A DNA stretch of 64,000 nucleotides from Beta vulgaris subsp. vulgaris (taxonomy: Eukaryota > Streptophyta > Magnoliopsida > Caryophyllales > Amaranthaceae): contig NC_079203.1 in the NCBI RefSeq assembly GCF_026745355.1, positions 44,124,081 through 44,188,080 on the forward strand, written 5' to 3'. Both the position numbers and the translations under genes were made by a program. Under the pieces are notes generated by a model. That model made no database searches, was not told the DNA's origin, and saw only the letters and a program-made list of their open reading frames with translations. How positions within the stretch are numbered: position 1 is the first letter of the stretch; the number at the start of each line of letters is the position of its first letter. Positions 22,500-33,699 of the stretch are shown here, in pieces.

Positions 22500-23957
22500 C
22501 TAAGGATGGGAATACCGACTCATTAAATGACAGTCGGCAAATCGAGCCGTAAATAGATCACCAGTTGTTGGCTCTAAATATTTGATAATTGATGGAGATT
22601 CAAATCCAACATATATTCCCATCCTTCTTTGTGGACCCATTTTAGTACGTTGGGGCGGAGCAATAGGTACATGTACAGCGCACCCAAAAATTCTCAAATG
22701 TGAGATATTCGGTTCTCGACCAGATACTAATTGTAATGGTGAGAATTTGTGATAGGCTGTCGGCCTTAATCTTATCAATGTTGCCGCATGTAATATAGCA
22801 TGACCCCAAGTAGTAGATGGCAATTTTGACCTCATTATTAATGGTCTTGCAATTAATTGTAGTCTTTTGATTAATGATTCAGCAAGACCATTTTGTGTAT
22901 GTACATGAGGTACAGGGTGCTCAACAATAATCCCAATAGACATGCAATAGTCATTAAATGTTTGGGATGTAAATTCCCCAGCATTGTCTAATCTTATTTT
23001 CTTTATTGTATGATCTGGGAATTGAGTTCTTAATCGAATTATTTGAGCCAAAAGTTTTGCAAATGCAACATTTCTGCTTGACAGAAGGCTCACATGTGAC
23101 CATCGAGTAGAGGCATCAATTAATACCATGAAATAACGAAATGGTCCACATGCAGGATGAATAGGCCCACAAATATCTCCTTGAATTCTTTCTAAAAACA
23201 TTGGAGATTCAGTGGCAATCTTATTTATAGATGGTCTGATTATCAATTTGCCAAGTGAGCATGCAGAGCATGTTAATTCATTTGACCGAGGAATTTTGAC
23301 ATTCTTTATAGAGTGTCCATTTGAGTTTTCAATGATTCTATGCATCATTCCTGTGCCAGGATGGCCTAATCGGTCATGCCATAGAGTAAATGATTTTCTA
23401 TTATCTAACTTCTGGTTAGATATCATATTAATTTCAATCGGACGTATATCTATGCGATATAGTCCCGAGGAAATTGCTGGCAATTTTTCATAGATGTATT
23501 TCTTGCCGTTTTTCTCTGCCGTTAGGCATATGAATTCCTCTTTGTTCACCGTCATTGTTTCCAAATGGTAACCATTCTGACGTACATCTTTGAAACTTAT
23601 GAGGTTCCTTCGAGATTTACTCGAATATAATGCGTCATTAATTATCAATTTTGTCCCATTTGGAAATATAATGCAAGCTTTTCCAGAGCCTTCAATTAGC
23701 TTGGCTGTCCCAGAAATTGTACTAACATTTGCTTGGAATATTGTAAGTTTTGAAAAATACTCTTTATTTTTCAATATGGTGTGTGTTGTCCCACTGTCCA
23801 GGAGACATTGTTCTTTAATTCCAACTTCTGATGAATTCATATCTTCATAAATAATAAATACGATGATTAGTATAAGAAAAATACGTATTTTTATTAATAA
23901 TAAAGGAACAAATACATGAAAGTGGATATTGAAGCAGTTGAAATAAACTAAGCACAT
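22500..23957 (-). CDS. Copia 1 protease-integrase (part of pol)
   Basis: A frame of 485 codons. The first 45 or so residues are AT-coded hydrophobic sequence and probably not translated. The aspartic protease motif LLDSGTTHTIL follows at about residue 52. GAG-pre-integrase has LWHDRLGHPG. The integrase core has the D,D-35-E pattern in GDICGP, RLDNAGEF and NGLAESLIKR. The C-terminal part includes LRIFGCAVHVP. The frame ends early because of a 1-nt loss near 22535. Integrase joins the cDNA to host DNA; protease cuts the polyprotein. Confidence 0.9.
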   Translation of the reverse strand: MCLVYFNCFNIHFHVFVPLLLIKIRIFLILIIVFIIYEDMNSSEVGIKEQCLLDSGTTHTILKNKEYFSKLTIFQANVSTISGTAKLIEGSGKACIIFPNGTKLIINDALYSSKSRRNLISFKDVRQNGYHLETMTVNKEEFICLTAEKNGKKYIYEKLPAISSGLYRIDIRPIEINMISNQKLDNRKSFTLWHDRLGHPGTGMMHRIIENSNGHSIKNVKIPRSNELTCSACSLGKLIIRPSINKIATESPMFLERIQGDICGPIHPACGPFRYFMVLIDASTRWSHVSLLSSRNVAFAKLLAQIIRLRTQFPDHTIKKIRLDNAGEFTSQTFNDYCMSIGIIVEHPVPHVHTQNGLAESLIKRLQLIARPLIMRSKLPSTTWGHAILHAATLIRLRPTAYHKFSPLQLVSGREPNISHLRIFGCAVHVPIAPPQRTKMGPQRRMGIYVGFESPSIIKYLEPTTGDLFTARFADCHLMSRYSHP

Positions 23958-23971
23958 TAATCGATTGTGAT

Positions 23972-25039
23972 CTAAACAAACTTATTTTCAACTTCAGCAT
24001 CATCCATAAAAAAATCTGAAACATCAAGGCTGGGCATGGATGTAGTGGCTTCATTAACAAAGTTTGCTTCAGCATTTTTTCCTTTGTTTTTTATTGAAGC
24101 TTGATATAGATCTACCAAATGTTTGGCAGTACGACATGTGCGGCCCCAGTGCCCAGTCATGCCACATCTATGGCAAGTATCATTTCCTTTATAGGACGTC
24201 TGCCTCTGATTTCCAGATGATTGTCCCCAATTTTTATCAGAATGTTTAAAATTATTATTTCTTGGGGAAAATCGGCCTCTTCCACGTCCACGCCCTCGGC
24301 CACGGTAATTACCACGTCCTCTCCCACGACCGTTGTAATTACCGCGTCCACCACTATGTATAGCATTTGCTTCTGGTGGATTAGAGCTTTCTATAGCATT
24401 TATCTCATGAGTGGCTGAAGACCCCGTAGGTCTAAGATTATGATTTTTCAGCAAAAGATCATTATTTTGTTCAGCCACAAGTAGTACTGAGATTAGCTCA
24501 GAGTACTTTTTGAAAGCTCTGAACCTGTATTGTTCTGCCAATATGATATTAGAGGCGTGGAAAGTGGAGAGCGTTTTGTTTATCATTTGCTCTTCTGTGA
24601 TGGGATGATCACAATATCTTAACAATGATACAATTCTAAACAATGTTGAATTGTAATCACTGACCGTTTTAAAATCCTGGAACCTCAGATTGGTCCAGTC
24701 ATAATGTGCCTTTGGGAGAAGCACATTTTTGTGATGCCCATATCTTTCATTTAGGCTATCCCATAGTTCTTTTGGATCATCCACAAGTAGATATTCACTT
24801 TTTAAACTTTCATGTAAATGATGTCTTAGGAGGACTAAGGCTTTTGCCTTTTCTTGTACAGTCGCAATTTTAACTGATGCGGCTGTTGTAGTTGCATCCC
24901 CTTGTTGGGTTGTCACATCTTTAATTGTATGTTCCAGTCCTTGGGCCTTTAAATTCATTTGGGCGTCCACCGTCCATTCTAAAAACTTTTGCCCAGATAG
25001 ATCTAGTATGTTAAATTGTCTTTTCACTAGATCTCCCAT
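23972..25039 (-). CDS. Copia 1 gag
   Basis: A 355-aa capsid/nucleocapsid protein that packages element RNA. The N-terminus (MGDLVKRQFNILDLSG) and the following helical region are of the UBN2 (Copia-type gag) class. An Arg/Gly-rich RNA-binding stretch follows at about residues 228-260 (GRGRGRGNYRGRG). Then comes a CCHC zinc knuckle, CHRCGMTGHWGRTC, at about residues 287-300. The frame ends with its own stop at 23972. The protease frame starts in a different frame after an AT-rich gap of about 100 nt. Confidence 0.9.
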   Translation of the reverse strand: MGDLVKRQFNILDLSGQKFLEWTVDAQMNLKAQGLEHTIKDVTTQQGDATTTAASVKIATVQEKAKALVLLRHHLHESLKSEYLLVDDPKELWDSLNERYGHHKNVLLPKAHYDWTNLRFQDFKTVSDYNSTLFRIVSLLRYCDHPITEEQMINKTLSTFHASNIILAEQYRFRAFKKYSELISVLLVAEQNNDLLLKNHNLRPTGSSATHEINAIESSNPPEANAIHSGGRGNYNGRGRGRGNYRGRGRGRGRGRFSPRNNNFKHSDKNWGQSSGNQRQTSYKGNDTCHRCGMTGHWGRTCRTAKHLVDLYQASIKNKGKNAEANFVNEATTSMPSLDVSDFFMDDAEVENKFV

Positions 25040-25889
25040 TCTTTTGACTACAAATAGGTAAATATTTGAAATTAGTAATGATGATAAATCACATATATAT
25101 ATTATCTCCCCGATTTATATCATTATTATTATAGATAAATAATACAAACAAAAAAAACTAAAAATAGCGTACAACAATAATGAAGCTAAGCAAAAAAAAC
25201 AAGAAAATACCAAAAATAAAATACAACAAGTGAATAAAAAAAAAAACTTCCTAAAATGCACTTAAAGACAAAAAAAATTGATATTCATGTGCATTTTTCG
25301 CCATTCTTCCGGGGGAAATTTTTTTTTTTTGTCTCCTATTTATGTATTAGGAGATATATCATTAATGCCATGAGGAGGAAAAAGAAACCGGCTATAAGAA
25401 ATAAGTAGAGTTTTATTTTCCTAAAATCCTCTTCAAAAGAGGAAGATGAGGGTGGAGGACGGTTGTCGTCGGCGTTAAACATGGTGGCCGGAAGGTTGAG
25501 GAAGAAGAAAAAAATTTGTGGGTTTAGAGAGAAAAAAATCGGAAGAAGATAAGGGATATGTGGTGAAAATGGGGATGGTAATCCGCTTTTATAGAGGGTT
25601 ATCCCTAACTGTGCAGTTCATATACAGTTAAAAAATATACAACGCAATAAAATTCTAATATTGACAAATATATATTAGAGCATGCTAGTAAATTGGTAAT
25701 ATAATATATGTAACTATAAATGCAAAAAAAGTAGAAGATTAGAGACAATAATATATAATAATGTTCTGAATGCTTGTTCCCTGCATACATACGACATTAT
25801 TGCACATATAAGACATAATAATGCTATCACTTCACTAGGCCGTCCATATAGGTGGCAATAAAAAAAATTAACCTGTCCATATAGGCGGT

Positions 25890-26279
25890 TTAAGAGCAGA
25901 TAAAATAAAATAACGTAAATAAAATGTCCTTGCCCTCCATGAAGGTGGCGTTAAAATTATTTGTTTTCTGCGTTAGTAGTATGGTGACGTTTACTACTAG
26001 TTTCTTCCTGTTCATCTCTATCTCTTTTATTACTGGCGGAGGTTGATTTTCAGCTGGTTGTATAGGAGGGTTATTATTGGTGTTGGGAACAGGGGTTTGT
26101 GGGTTTTCTCTGGTATGAGTATTTGTACCGTTGTTACGGTTACTGGGTCGGGGCTGTATTACAGTTCCCCTCGCTGGGTTGGTAGTGAATGGCACATTGT
26201 TTCGCTCTATCCAAAAATAAATACCCGAGACAGAGACATTGTGTAAAACAATGTTAATCCCGTTACTTTGTTGGTCCAT
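25890..26279 (-). CDS. extra reading frame between Copia 1 5' LTR and gag
   Basis: A frame of 129 codons starting MDQQSNGINIVLHNVSVSG; an in-frame upstream Met would add 18 residues. It is rich in Asn, Pro and Thr in the middle (NRNNGTNTHTREN, NTNNNPPIQPAENQPPP) and basic before the end (EMNRKKLVVNV). It matches no domain I recognise. It lies on the coding strand of the element, upstream of gag, where Copia elements normally have only an untranslated leader. Base composition is less AT-skewed than its surroundings. It may be an accessory protein, a captured host fragment, or a chance frame. Confidence 0.4.
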   Translation of the reverse strand: MDQQSNGINIVLHNVSVSGIYFWIERNNVPFTTNPARGTVIQPRPSNRNNGTNTHTRENPQTPVPNTNNNPPIQPAENQPPPVIKEIEMNRKKLVVNVTILLTQKTNNFNATFMEGKDILFTLFYFICS

Positions 26280-26397
26280 GTTCGGGTAGTAAAAGGGTTG
26301 GGCTTGGAAAAAAAAATTTAAACTTAAAAACAAAAGGATGTAAAAATTTTAAAGATACCTTAAAAAAATTTCCGGTAGAACACTCGTGCTGATAACG

Positions 26398-26652
26398 TGT
26401 TGTGAGAAATAGAGAGAGAAGTTATGCAAATATATCAGAGAGTATTGTATTGCATTGATGTGTAAAACTGATTTCTTACACTGGTATATATAGGCAAAGT
26501 TTCTACTGTGCACAATTGCAAAATTTTCAACACGGGAGAAAATTACCTGACATGCATTAAATGCACGCAGGAAAAATGGACTTCGCACATATGTGAACAG
26601 TGGACTTCACACATGTAAACAGTGAAATTGTTCTTTATACTGTTTCTCAACA
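26398..26652 (-). repeat. Copia 1 5' LTR
   Basis: A 255-bp LTR, near-identical to 19861-20114. The TATA-like motif is on the minus strand near 26484-26494. The adjacent minus-strand sequence CGTTATCAGCACGAG (26397-26383) occupies the primer-binding position. It shares only TATCAG with the usual initiator-Met tRNA site, so the primer is uncertain. Confidence 0.9.
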
Positions 26653-26657
26653 TACAT

Positions 26658-27404
26658 AACAATAATGATTTATTCACATAACCTATAACCTAATAACGAC
26701 ATTTCTCCTGTACATAGGAAGATAATTGTCACCTTTGAAAAAATATTGTTTCTTCAACACTCTAAAGTATAAACAAAACAAAGAACAATAAAAGACCAAT
26801 TTATTTTTTTTACAAATTATTTATACTTTCAACTTTCAAGCAACACTCACCAAATTTTTATTTGTCGTGGTTGTCACGGCCAGATTTGGATAAGAACTAT
26901 GTAGATGAATTCAAGCACTATGACTCTATGAAGCTTATAAAATTATACCTATGCTAGTAGAGCTTAACTACGGATATTTTGTCTTTCTCCAACTTTAATT
27001 ACCAGGACTCTAAAGTCAAAGCTGAACATATAGAAGAGATGTGAGGATATCCAAAAGTCGACAAATTCGACACTAGCATTATATTATTTTTTGGTTTTTT
27101 TATGAGGGCTTTATGTGTTTGTTTAAAATTTAATTGTATGCTCATTTTTTAAGTAGTACTGTGTCTATTTTTTTAAAATTCTTACTTTTTTGTGTATTTG
27201 TTAATGCATTTCTTAGACTTATAAATATTTTCATTGTATATTAGTAATATTATATTGATTATTTATATAATGCTTATTGAGACGAATTAAACAATACCCC
27301 ACATGACTATATTTGTTCTTATATATTAAGAATAATTGAGAAGATTTTCTATAATTGTGAATAATTAAAGATAATTAAGAAGCTTTTCTGTAATTGTGCT
27401 TATA
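26658..27404. other. intergenic with a Stowaway fragment
   Basis: No gene seen. The segment at about 27225-27366 (with CCCACATGACTATATTTGTT) is a fragment related to the Stowaways at 14070-14269 and 40120-40377. Confidence 0.5.
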
Positions 27405-28573
27405 GATTTGCCCCTCACTGGTTCCAACTTGTACATCAATGCATTTCCACTATATCCAATAGCATCTGGTCAATGGCTCTTCAAAAGAATAGGTTAATTA
27501 TGCCGAAATCTGATTTAAGACAGGGAGATCCTCTTTATCCTTACCTTTTCCTGTTATGCATGGATATATAATCGTGGATGACTTCAATGGCTATTGACAT
27601 CAACCTCTTCCAAGGCATTCAAGAAGTGAGAAGAGGTGATGCAACAATTTTACACTTACTCTTTGTAGATGACGCGCTTTTCTTTTCCAAAATCATTAAA
27701 AATGCATGCAAAGCACATAACAATATAATGTCATCACTAGACTCTGTAGGTAGTATATAAGGTCAAATGTTAAAATCACAATAATACTTCATCAAATTCA
27801 GCCCTAACATCCTTCCGAAACAACAAAATGAGTATATGACCATCCTGAGATGGAATCCAAGCACAATATTGGCTCATATTTAGGGATAAGATCAAACACT
27901 TCATATACCTCCTAGCTAGATTGTATATCATACAAAATAATATGTGAAGTTAACGTCCATTATCACAATCTAGTAAGTTGACTATCATTAATACGATATT
28001 GATTGCCTCTCTGAACCATGTGTTAGCCCATTTTCAAAATTTCTACAATTATCACAAACAATAGATGCGATGATAGCACGGTTTTTCTTATCCACTACTC
28101 ATTCCGAATGCATCAATTGGAGAAAGAAAACTACACTACATCCTCCAAAATGGATGGGGACGGGGGCTTGGTGTCCGTAATATAGAGGTTTTCAATCAAG
28201 TACTTCTAATGAAAAAAGTGTGGCGTATTCATAACAACGCACAACTCCTTGCTAAAGTCATTTCGGTCATCGATCCTACTGACCACGGCTACAAAGTACC
28301 AAAACAAATAAGTCATGCGGGGAGTAGAGACCTGCAGAGAGCTGAAAAAGCCTTGTTGAATAATTGTGCCTGGAAGATAGGAAATTAACGACTTGTCATT
28401 GTAGGTAGGTCAAAGTGGGTAAATGGGCTTATTCCCACATACAAGGACAACCTGTCCCTTCAATAAGCAGCCATAACTTCGATGGTTGACCTCATTCTTC
28501 CCAATCTACAATGGAATGTCCATAAAATCCAACGTCTCTTCACTCCATAGTGCCCCCGCCAAATCAAAGGTAT
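27405..28573 (+). pseudogene. LINE reverse transcriptase fragment, left of CACTA
   Basis: A decayed non-LTR retrotransposon RT. A translated stretch near 27500-27570 has LRQGDPLYPYLFLLCMDI, the RT motif after the fingers. Next comes a frame with DATILHLLFVDDALFFSK carrying the catalytic FVDD-type motif (about 27640-27690). Many stops and frameshifts follow. The endonuclease and early RT are missing, so the copy is 5'-truncated. The sequence continues on the other side of the CACTA element at 37505. Confidence 0.8.
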
Positions 28574-28576
28574 CGA

Positions 28577-28780
28577 CACTACAAAAAATGCCCTATATTT
28601 GCTACGGATTTTTGCTACAGGTCTTATTTGTGTAGCAAAATTTGCTACGGAATAAAAGTCTGTAGCAAAGTTTGCTATGGAGTTATTTACCGTAGCATAA
28701 TTTGCTACGGAACATTATTCCGTAGCAGATTATGCTACCGATATACTTTATCCGTAGCAAAATTTGCTCCAAATTAATGC
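28577..28780. repeat. CACTA left subterminal repeat array
   Basis: About a dozen copies of a TTGCTACGG-type motif in alternating orientation, often as head-to-head pairs (CCGTAGCAAAATTTGCTACGG-like). Known CACTA elements bind TNPA at such repeats. Confidence 0.85.
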
Positions 28781-30821
28781 AATTAGAAAAATGGCATTCA
28801 ACCAAATTTTTTTGAGCATTTGACAACATTTGGTTTGGCGGTTTAGAACGGAAAAGTCCCGCTCATCCAAAACATCTAACCTTAAAAAAACGTGGTCTAA
28901 TTTTTATTTTTTTTTGAAAAAGTTAAAACATCAATAGATGACACATAAATACTAAAAAAAATAAAATAAAGCAAATGTTGATAGAAAGAGCAGTATTACT
29001 TCTCTCATAAAACAAAGAAAAAGAGCACCCCTTATTTCTCTCACTCTCTCGTCTCATATTTCCCCTTCTTCTCTTATCTCACCACAATTTCAGTCATTAG
29101 TTCCTCAAAAACATAGTTATGGAAGAAATCTAAGGTAATTAACTAACCCTAACTTGCGAAATTCAGAAAAGTGGCTATTGATTTGGGGTAATTTCGAGTT
29201 AGGGTTTCAAATTGTAGAAACTTGAAGAGACAAGTTTGATTCGTCTTCAACAAATCACATTGACGAAGGTATGTCTGTTGTCTAATTTTTCTAATTTGTG
29301 ACTTAATTTGATTTTTACTAGAGAATTTTAGTGGTATTTTAATTGTCAATTTCGCAAGATGAGTTGAGGTTTTTGGTCTTCCATGTCGCTGTTGTTATTT
29401 ACGAAATTGATGCTGTGCAGAGTATATATAAATAGTGGTTGTGTTTCGTTATCTCATGTACCAACCATTGAGAACACAAGTTAGGAGTATATAGTATATT
29501 CACTTAGTTCCTGGTACCAACGTTAGTATAGAGAGAAGATATTATATATTACTACAATATACTACTTCACAATATACTTTCATCTGTTAAGCCCATCTAA
29601 CAACTCCCTCAGATACCTCGGCCAATGACAGTATGACAAGAGGATTGTTCAAATGTTACTGCATTACATGTTTCATGAAATTGTTTAGGCGTAAATATTA
29701 ATGTTTTATATACCTGAGGCCAAAAAACTAATGTACTTAATTAAGTTTAATACTATACCTTTCATACGTGGTGAAAATGATAGATTGGAGTTGTGTTATA
29801 ATACTATATACCAGCTATTTGTTAATCCTTTTGTCTCTTTCAACTAATTTAGAGTTAGTGTATAATAGGAAATAGTATTAGTAATTGGTTACTAATTATA
29901 ATTATTACAATGTTCAACTTGGTCGTCATATAAGAGATGAATGACAAATGTGTTAGTTACAATTCTTGTTTTGTCTCATATAGTACTTTTTTACTTTAAT
30001 CATTATAAGTTATGTATTGTTTATTTTTTCCAGTGGACATTAGTGCATTCCTACTGTTCAACCTTATTTCTTTTATACACCATGTTTACAAACTTCAAGA
30101 ATCTATTTCCTAATTGATGTTTACTTATTGAAATTTCATTATTATACCAAATATAATAATATAAATCTTCGTTAGTTCTAATAAGAGCTTATCATAATGC
30201 CTTTTTTTTTAATCATGTTTAGTTGTTAGAGTATATGTTGCTGCTACTATTGTCAATTAAAGGATTCTCTAAATATTAAATACCTTTTGAAATGTGAATG
30301 AAGGTAGAGAAGTTTCTAATCTTTTGAAGGGGGAAGGAGAGATCAAGGTAAGACCGAAAACGAATTGTGATTTTGAAGGCGATTCAGACAAAAGTAAGAG
30401 TCTTTTTCTTCTTTTATTTGTTTTCTTAAATTTGTTAACAATATAAGATTTTATAATGATTGATTATGTTATGAATTTTATTTTCATGTACTGGTGTATA
30501 CAAGTCAGTTTCCCTGTTTTTATTCTTCCAAGCTTAGATGTTACTATAAGCTATTTGTTGCAACTATAGTTATAGGCATTGGTTATTTGTCTTGTTGTCG
30601 TGGTTTATGTTGACGCGTTATTGATTGGATTGTTATATTCAGTTTAATTTTGTTTTTTTAGAAGTGTCTGAATATTTTATTTGGTTTTCCTTAGTCTTTT
30701 GCAAGTGTGAGAATCTCAATGTAAGGTCCATACACAAAATTTATTCATTGTGAGCGAATCTTAAAGCTAAGGTTGATCTAGTTCCTTTGCTTATGGGTAT
30801 CTAATAATAATTAAATTTGCA
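28781..30821. other. CACTA 5' leader, non-coding
   Basis: AT-rich, probably 5' UTR and introns of the transposase gene. A CT-rich stretch at 29010-29080 (TCTCTCACTCTCTCGTCTC) could be a leader. No protein family is visible. Confidence 0.5.
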
Positions 30822-32467
30822 GTGGGGAGAGAAGGTCGAGAATGGATGTACCAAAGACTTGAGGGAAAACATATTAGTTCGTACTTTACAACTAAAGTTG
30901 ATGAATTTGTGGACATAGCTTGTAGACAGGAGAATGTGGTAATTGATGGTTTATTGAAATGTCCTTGTCACAAATGCGAAAATGTGCCATATCATGATCC
31001 AGAAATTGTTAAGGTTCACTTGTATAAGTACGGATTTTGTCCAGATTATTACTTGTGGACTTCTCATGGCGAAAGTTATGTTGAAAACACAACTTCTCAT
31101 GACACAACCTCTTTGGATAGTGATATTTATTTCAATATGGTGATGGATGCATTTGGACCAGAATTGAATGATGTGAATGAAGAAGACCCCCATCCCGAAG
31201 CAAAGAAGTTTTTCGACATGCTTAAGGCAGCCGAAAAGCCTTTGTATGATGGGTGTAACATGTCTTTGTTGTCGGTGGCTGCAAGAATTACTAATCTGAA
31301 GTGTGAATACAATATTCCACATAGGGCCATTGATATTGTCACATCTTTGATTAAGGAAATATGTCCAAATGACAATCATATGACTGAGACTTTTTATAGG
31401 ACTCGAAAATTGTTAGAAGGACTTCAACTTCCACACCATATAATAGATGTTTGTCCTAATGGATGTATGCTCTTCTGGAAGGAGAATGAGCATCTCACTC
31501 AATGTCTTAAATGCAAATCTGATCGATTTAAAGGTGTTAGGGCGAATGGGAAACGTTCTCCAAAGAAGGTGTTGCATTATTTGCCAATCGCCCCAAGGTT
31601 GCAAAGACTTTATGCAATCAAGTCCACTGCCGACAAAATGAGGTGGCATGCCGATCACAAGCAAACTGATGGTGTAATGTCTCATCCATCAGATGGAGAA
31701 GCATGGAAACACTTTGATGCTTCTTTTCCTTCTTTCTCTGCTGAGACACGGAATGTTCGCTTAGGACTTTGCACGGATGGTTTTTCGCCATTTGGTAAGT
31801 CAGGGAGACAATATCTTGTTGGCCGGTGATATTAACTCCTTATAATTTACCACCATCATTGTGTATGAAGAAACCTTTTATGTTTACAAGCTTAATTATT
31901 CCCGGTCCAAAGAGTCCTAAGGGAAACATAGATGTATTTTTACAACCTCTTATTGATGAGCTAATCCAATTGTGGGAGGTTGGCGTGCCGACTTATGATG
32001 TTTCAAGGAAACGAAATTTCAATATGAAGGTTTCTTTGCTTCATACTATTAGCGACTTTCCAGCATATGGCATGCTATCGGGGTGGAGCACTGCTGGGAA
32101 GTTAGCGTGCCCATATTGTATGGAAAACACAAAGTCATTCACATTGAAGCATGGTGGTAAACCATCTTGGTTTGATTGTCATCGTCAATATCTTCATGCT
32201 GATCATGTCTTTAGAAAGAATAAAAGTGGTTTTTTCAAAGATAGGGAAGAAAGATCAATGCCCATTGAAAGATTGAGTGGTGAACAAGTTTGGGAGCGCG
32301 TGTCATCGATACCGAAAACGGGAGAAGTAAGTCATTGTTCAAGACACCAAGGATATGGAGTTGAACACCATTGGACTAAGCAAAGTTGTTTTTGGCAGCT
32401 TCCATATTGGAGTAAACTCTTGATACGCCATAATTTAGATATCATGCACATGAGAAGAATTTTTTGA
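30822..32467 (+). pseudogene. CACTA TNPD-like transposase, tnp2 part
   Basis: The transposase that cuts and joins element ends. The first frame (30822-31829, 335 codons) starts with a transposase-associated domain (EWMYQRLEGKHIS through CPCHKCENV and YGFCPDYYLWTSHGE). The tnp2 core follows (ARITNLKCEYNI; CPNGCMLFWKE; LCTDGFSPFGKSGRQY). A 1-nt loss near 31811 shifts the frame. The second frame (31826-32467) continues with VILTPYNLPPSLCMKKPFMF, SDFPAYGMLSGWSTAGKLAC and the CPYC motif. It ends at NLDIMHMRRIF through another 1-nt loss near 32457. The order and motifs are typical of plant En/Spm transposases. Broken, so non-functional as read. Confidence 0.9.
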
Positions 32468-33500
32468 CAACTTATTTCACACAATTATGGATGTGAAGGG
32501 GAAAACAAAAGATGATGCTAACGCGAGGAAAGATTTGAAACTCTATTGCAAGCGACGAAAATTAGAAGTTCACCGGTAGTTGATAATGGATCCGTGAAAT
32601 CTAAAATACCTAGAGCTTCTTATGCATTAACCAAGGAGAAGAAAAAGGTTTATGTGAATGGGTTCAAAAGCTTAAATTCCTGATCGTTATGCGTCTAATT
32701 TGAGTAGATGTATTGATACTAGGGAATATAAGTTATTCGGCATGAAGAGCCATGATTGTCATGTGTTTATGCAACGGTTGCTTCCAGTGCCTTCAAAGAC
32801 TTGCTACCCTCCTCTTGTTTGGAATGTGTTGACCGAAATAAGTCATTTTTTTCGAGATATATGCTCAACCACTTTGTATTATGATGACATGTTTGCTTAG
32901 AGAAAAATATTCCTGAAATTATTGTAAGCTCGAGAAAATTTTTCCACCGAGTTTTTCAATGTCATGGAGCATCTTCCTATCCATCTACTTATGAAGCCAA
33001 AGTTGGTGGACCCGTTCAATATAGGTGGATGTATCTTTTGAAAGGTATATTTTTTCTTTTGTGATGGTTAATTAATTTTTTATACATTTAAAAGAATAAC
33101 CTAATGCTTATGTTTAGGTTTCTTTACCATTTAAAGCAAAAGGTTGGTAATAAAGCTCAAGTAGAGGGATCAATTGTTAAAGCAATCCTAATGGAGAGAT
33201 ATCTAATTTTTGTACATACTATTTTGAACCTCATGTGGACACCAAGGCCAAAGGTTTAGGGTTACAATTTGATGATGGTGATACTGACCAAAGGGATCAA
33301 ACATGCCGGAGATTTTCTCTTGTTCGATGGATATAGTCCTTCACAAGGGGAAGTAGGATATCTTGTTGATAGGGATTATAATGCTGCTCATGCCTATGTT
33401 GTAGGGAATTGTGAGACTCTTAAAAAGTATGAAAGGTATGCATTTGAAGTTGCATTTACAAAATACACTAAAATTTATTTTGATATAAATGTTGTCTAAG
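32468..33500 (+). pseudogene. CACTA TNPD-like transposase, DUF4218 part
   Basis: Continuation in several frames. FHTIMDVKGKTKDDANARKD lies just after the break. DUF4218-like sequence (REYKLFGMKSHDCHVFMQRL, VWNVLTEISHFFRDICS) is at 32700-32900, followed by NVMEHLPIHLL. CTYYFEPHVDTKAKGLGLQF-like sequence lies near 33205-33270. At least four frameshifts or stops. A short intron may also lie near 33045-33115. Confidence 0.8.
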
Positions 33501-33699
33501 ATTAGATGTGTAACAGATTATTTGAGGAAGAAATGATGAGAAATATAATTGTGGGAACTTGGATATTGTGGACCAAATATCAAAATAAGTTCCTATTGGC
33601 AAAGAATACGTAAGTTAATTAATTATTAGTTACTTTCTTGTAAATTTGTAACAAACCTTTTTACTTCTTAAAATTAATGGAAAATTATTGATATAGGTT

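Larger units (their letters stand above)
19861..26652 (-). mobile_element. Copia LTR retrotransposon 1, full length, frameshifted
   Basis: A 6.8-kb Ty1/copia element on the minus strand, flanked by the 5-bp duplication TACAT (19856-19860 and 26653-26657). The order on the minus strand is 5' LTR, 1.36-kb leader with an extra frame, gag, protease-integrase, reverse transcriptase, RNase H, polypurine tract, 3' LTR. Integrase before RT defines Copia. The LTRs are near-identical except for a cluster of changes in the last 40 bp of their U3 side, so insertion was fairly recent. Frameshifts near 22535 and between 20727 and 20800 make it non-autonomous as it stands. Confidence 0.93.

Noticed and set aside
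33045..33120. Introns as the explanation for all breaks in the CACTA transposase
   Set aside because: At 31811 and 32457 the loss of a single base restores the known motif order with no missing sequence, so these are frameshifts. Only some later gaps look like introns.
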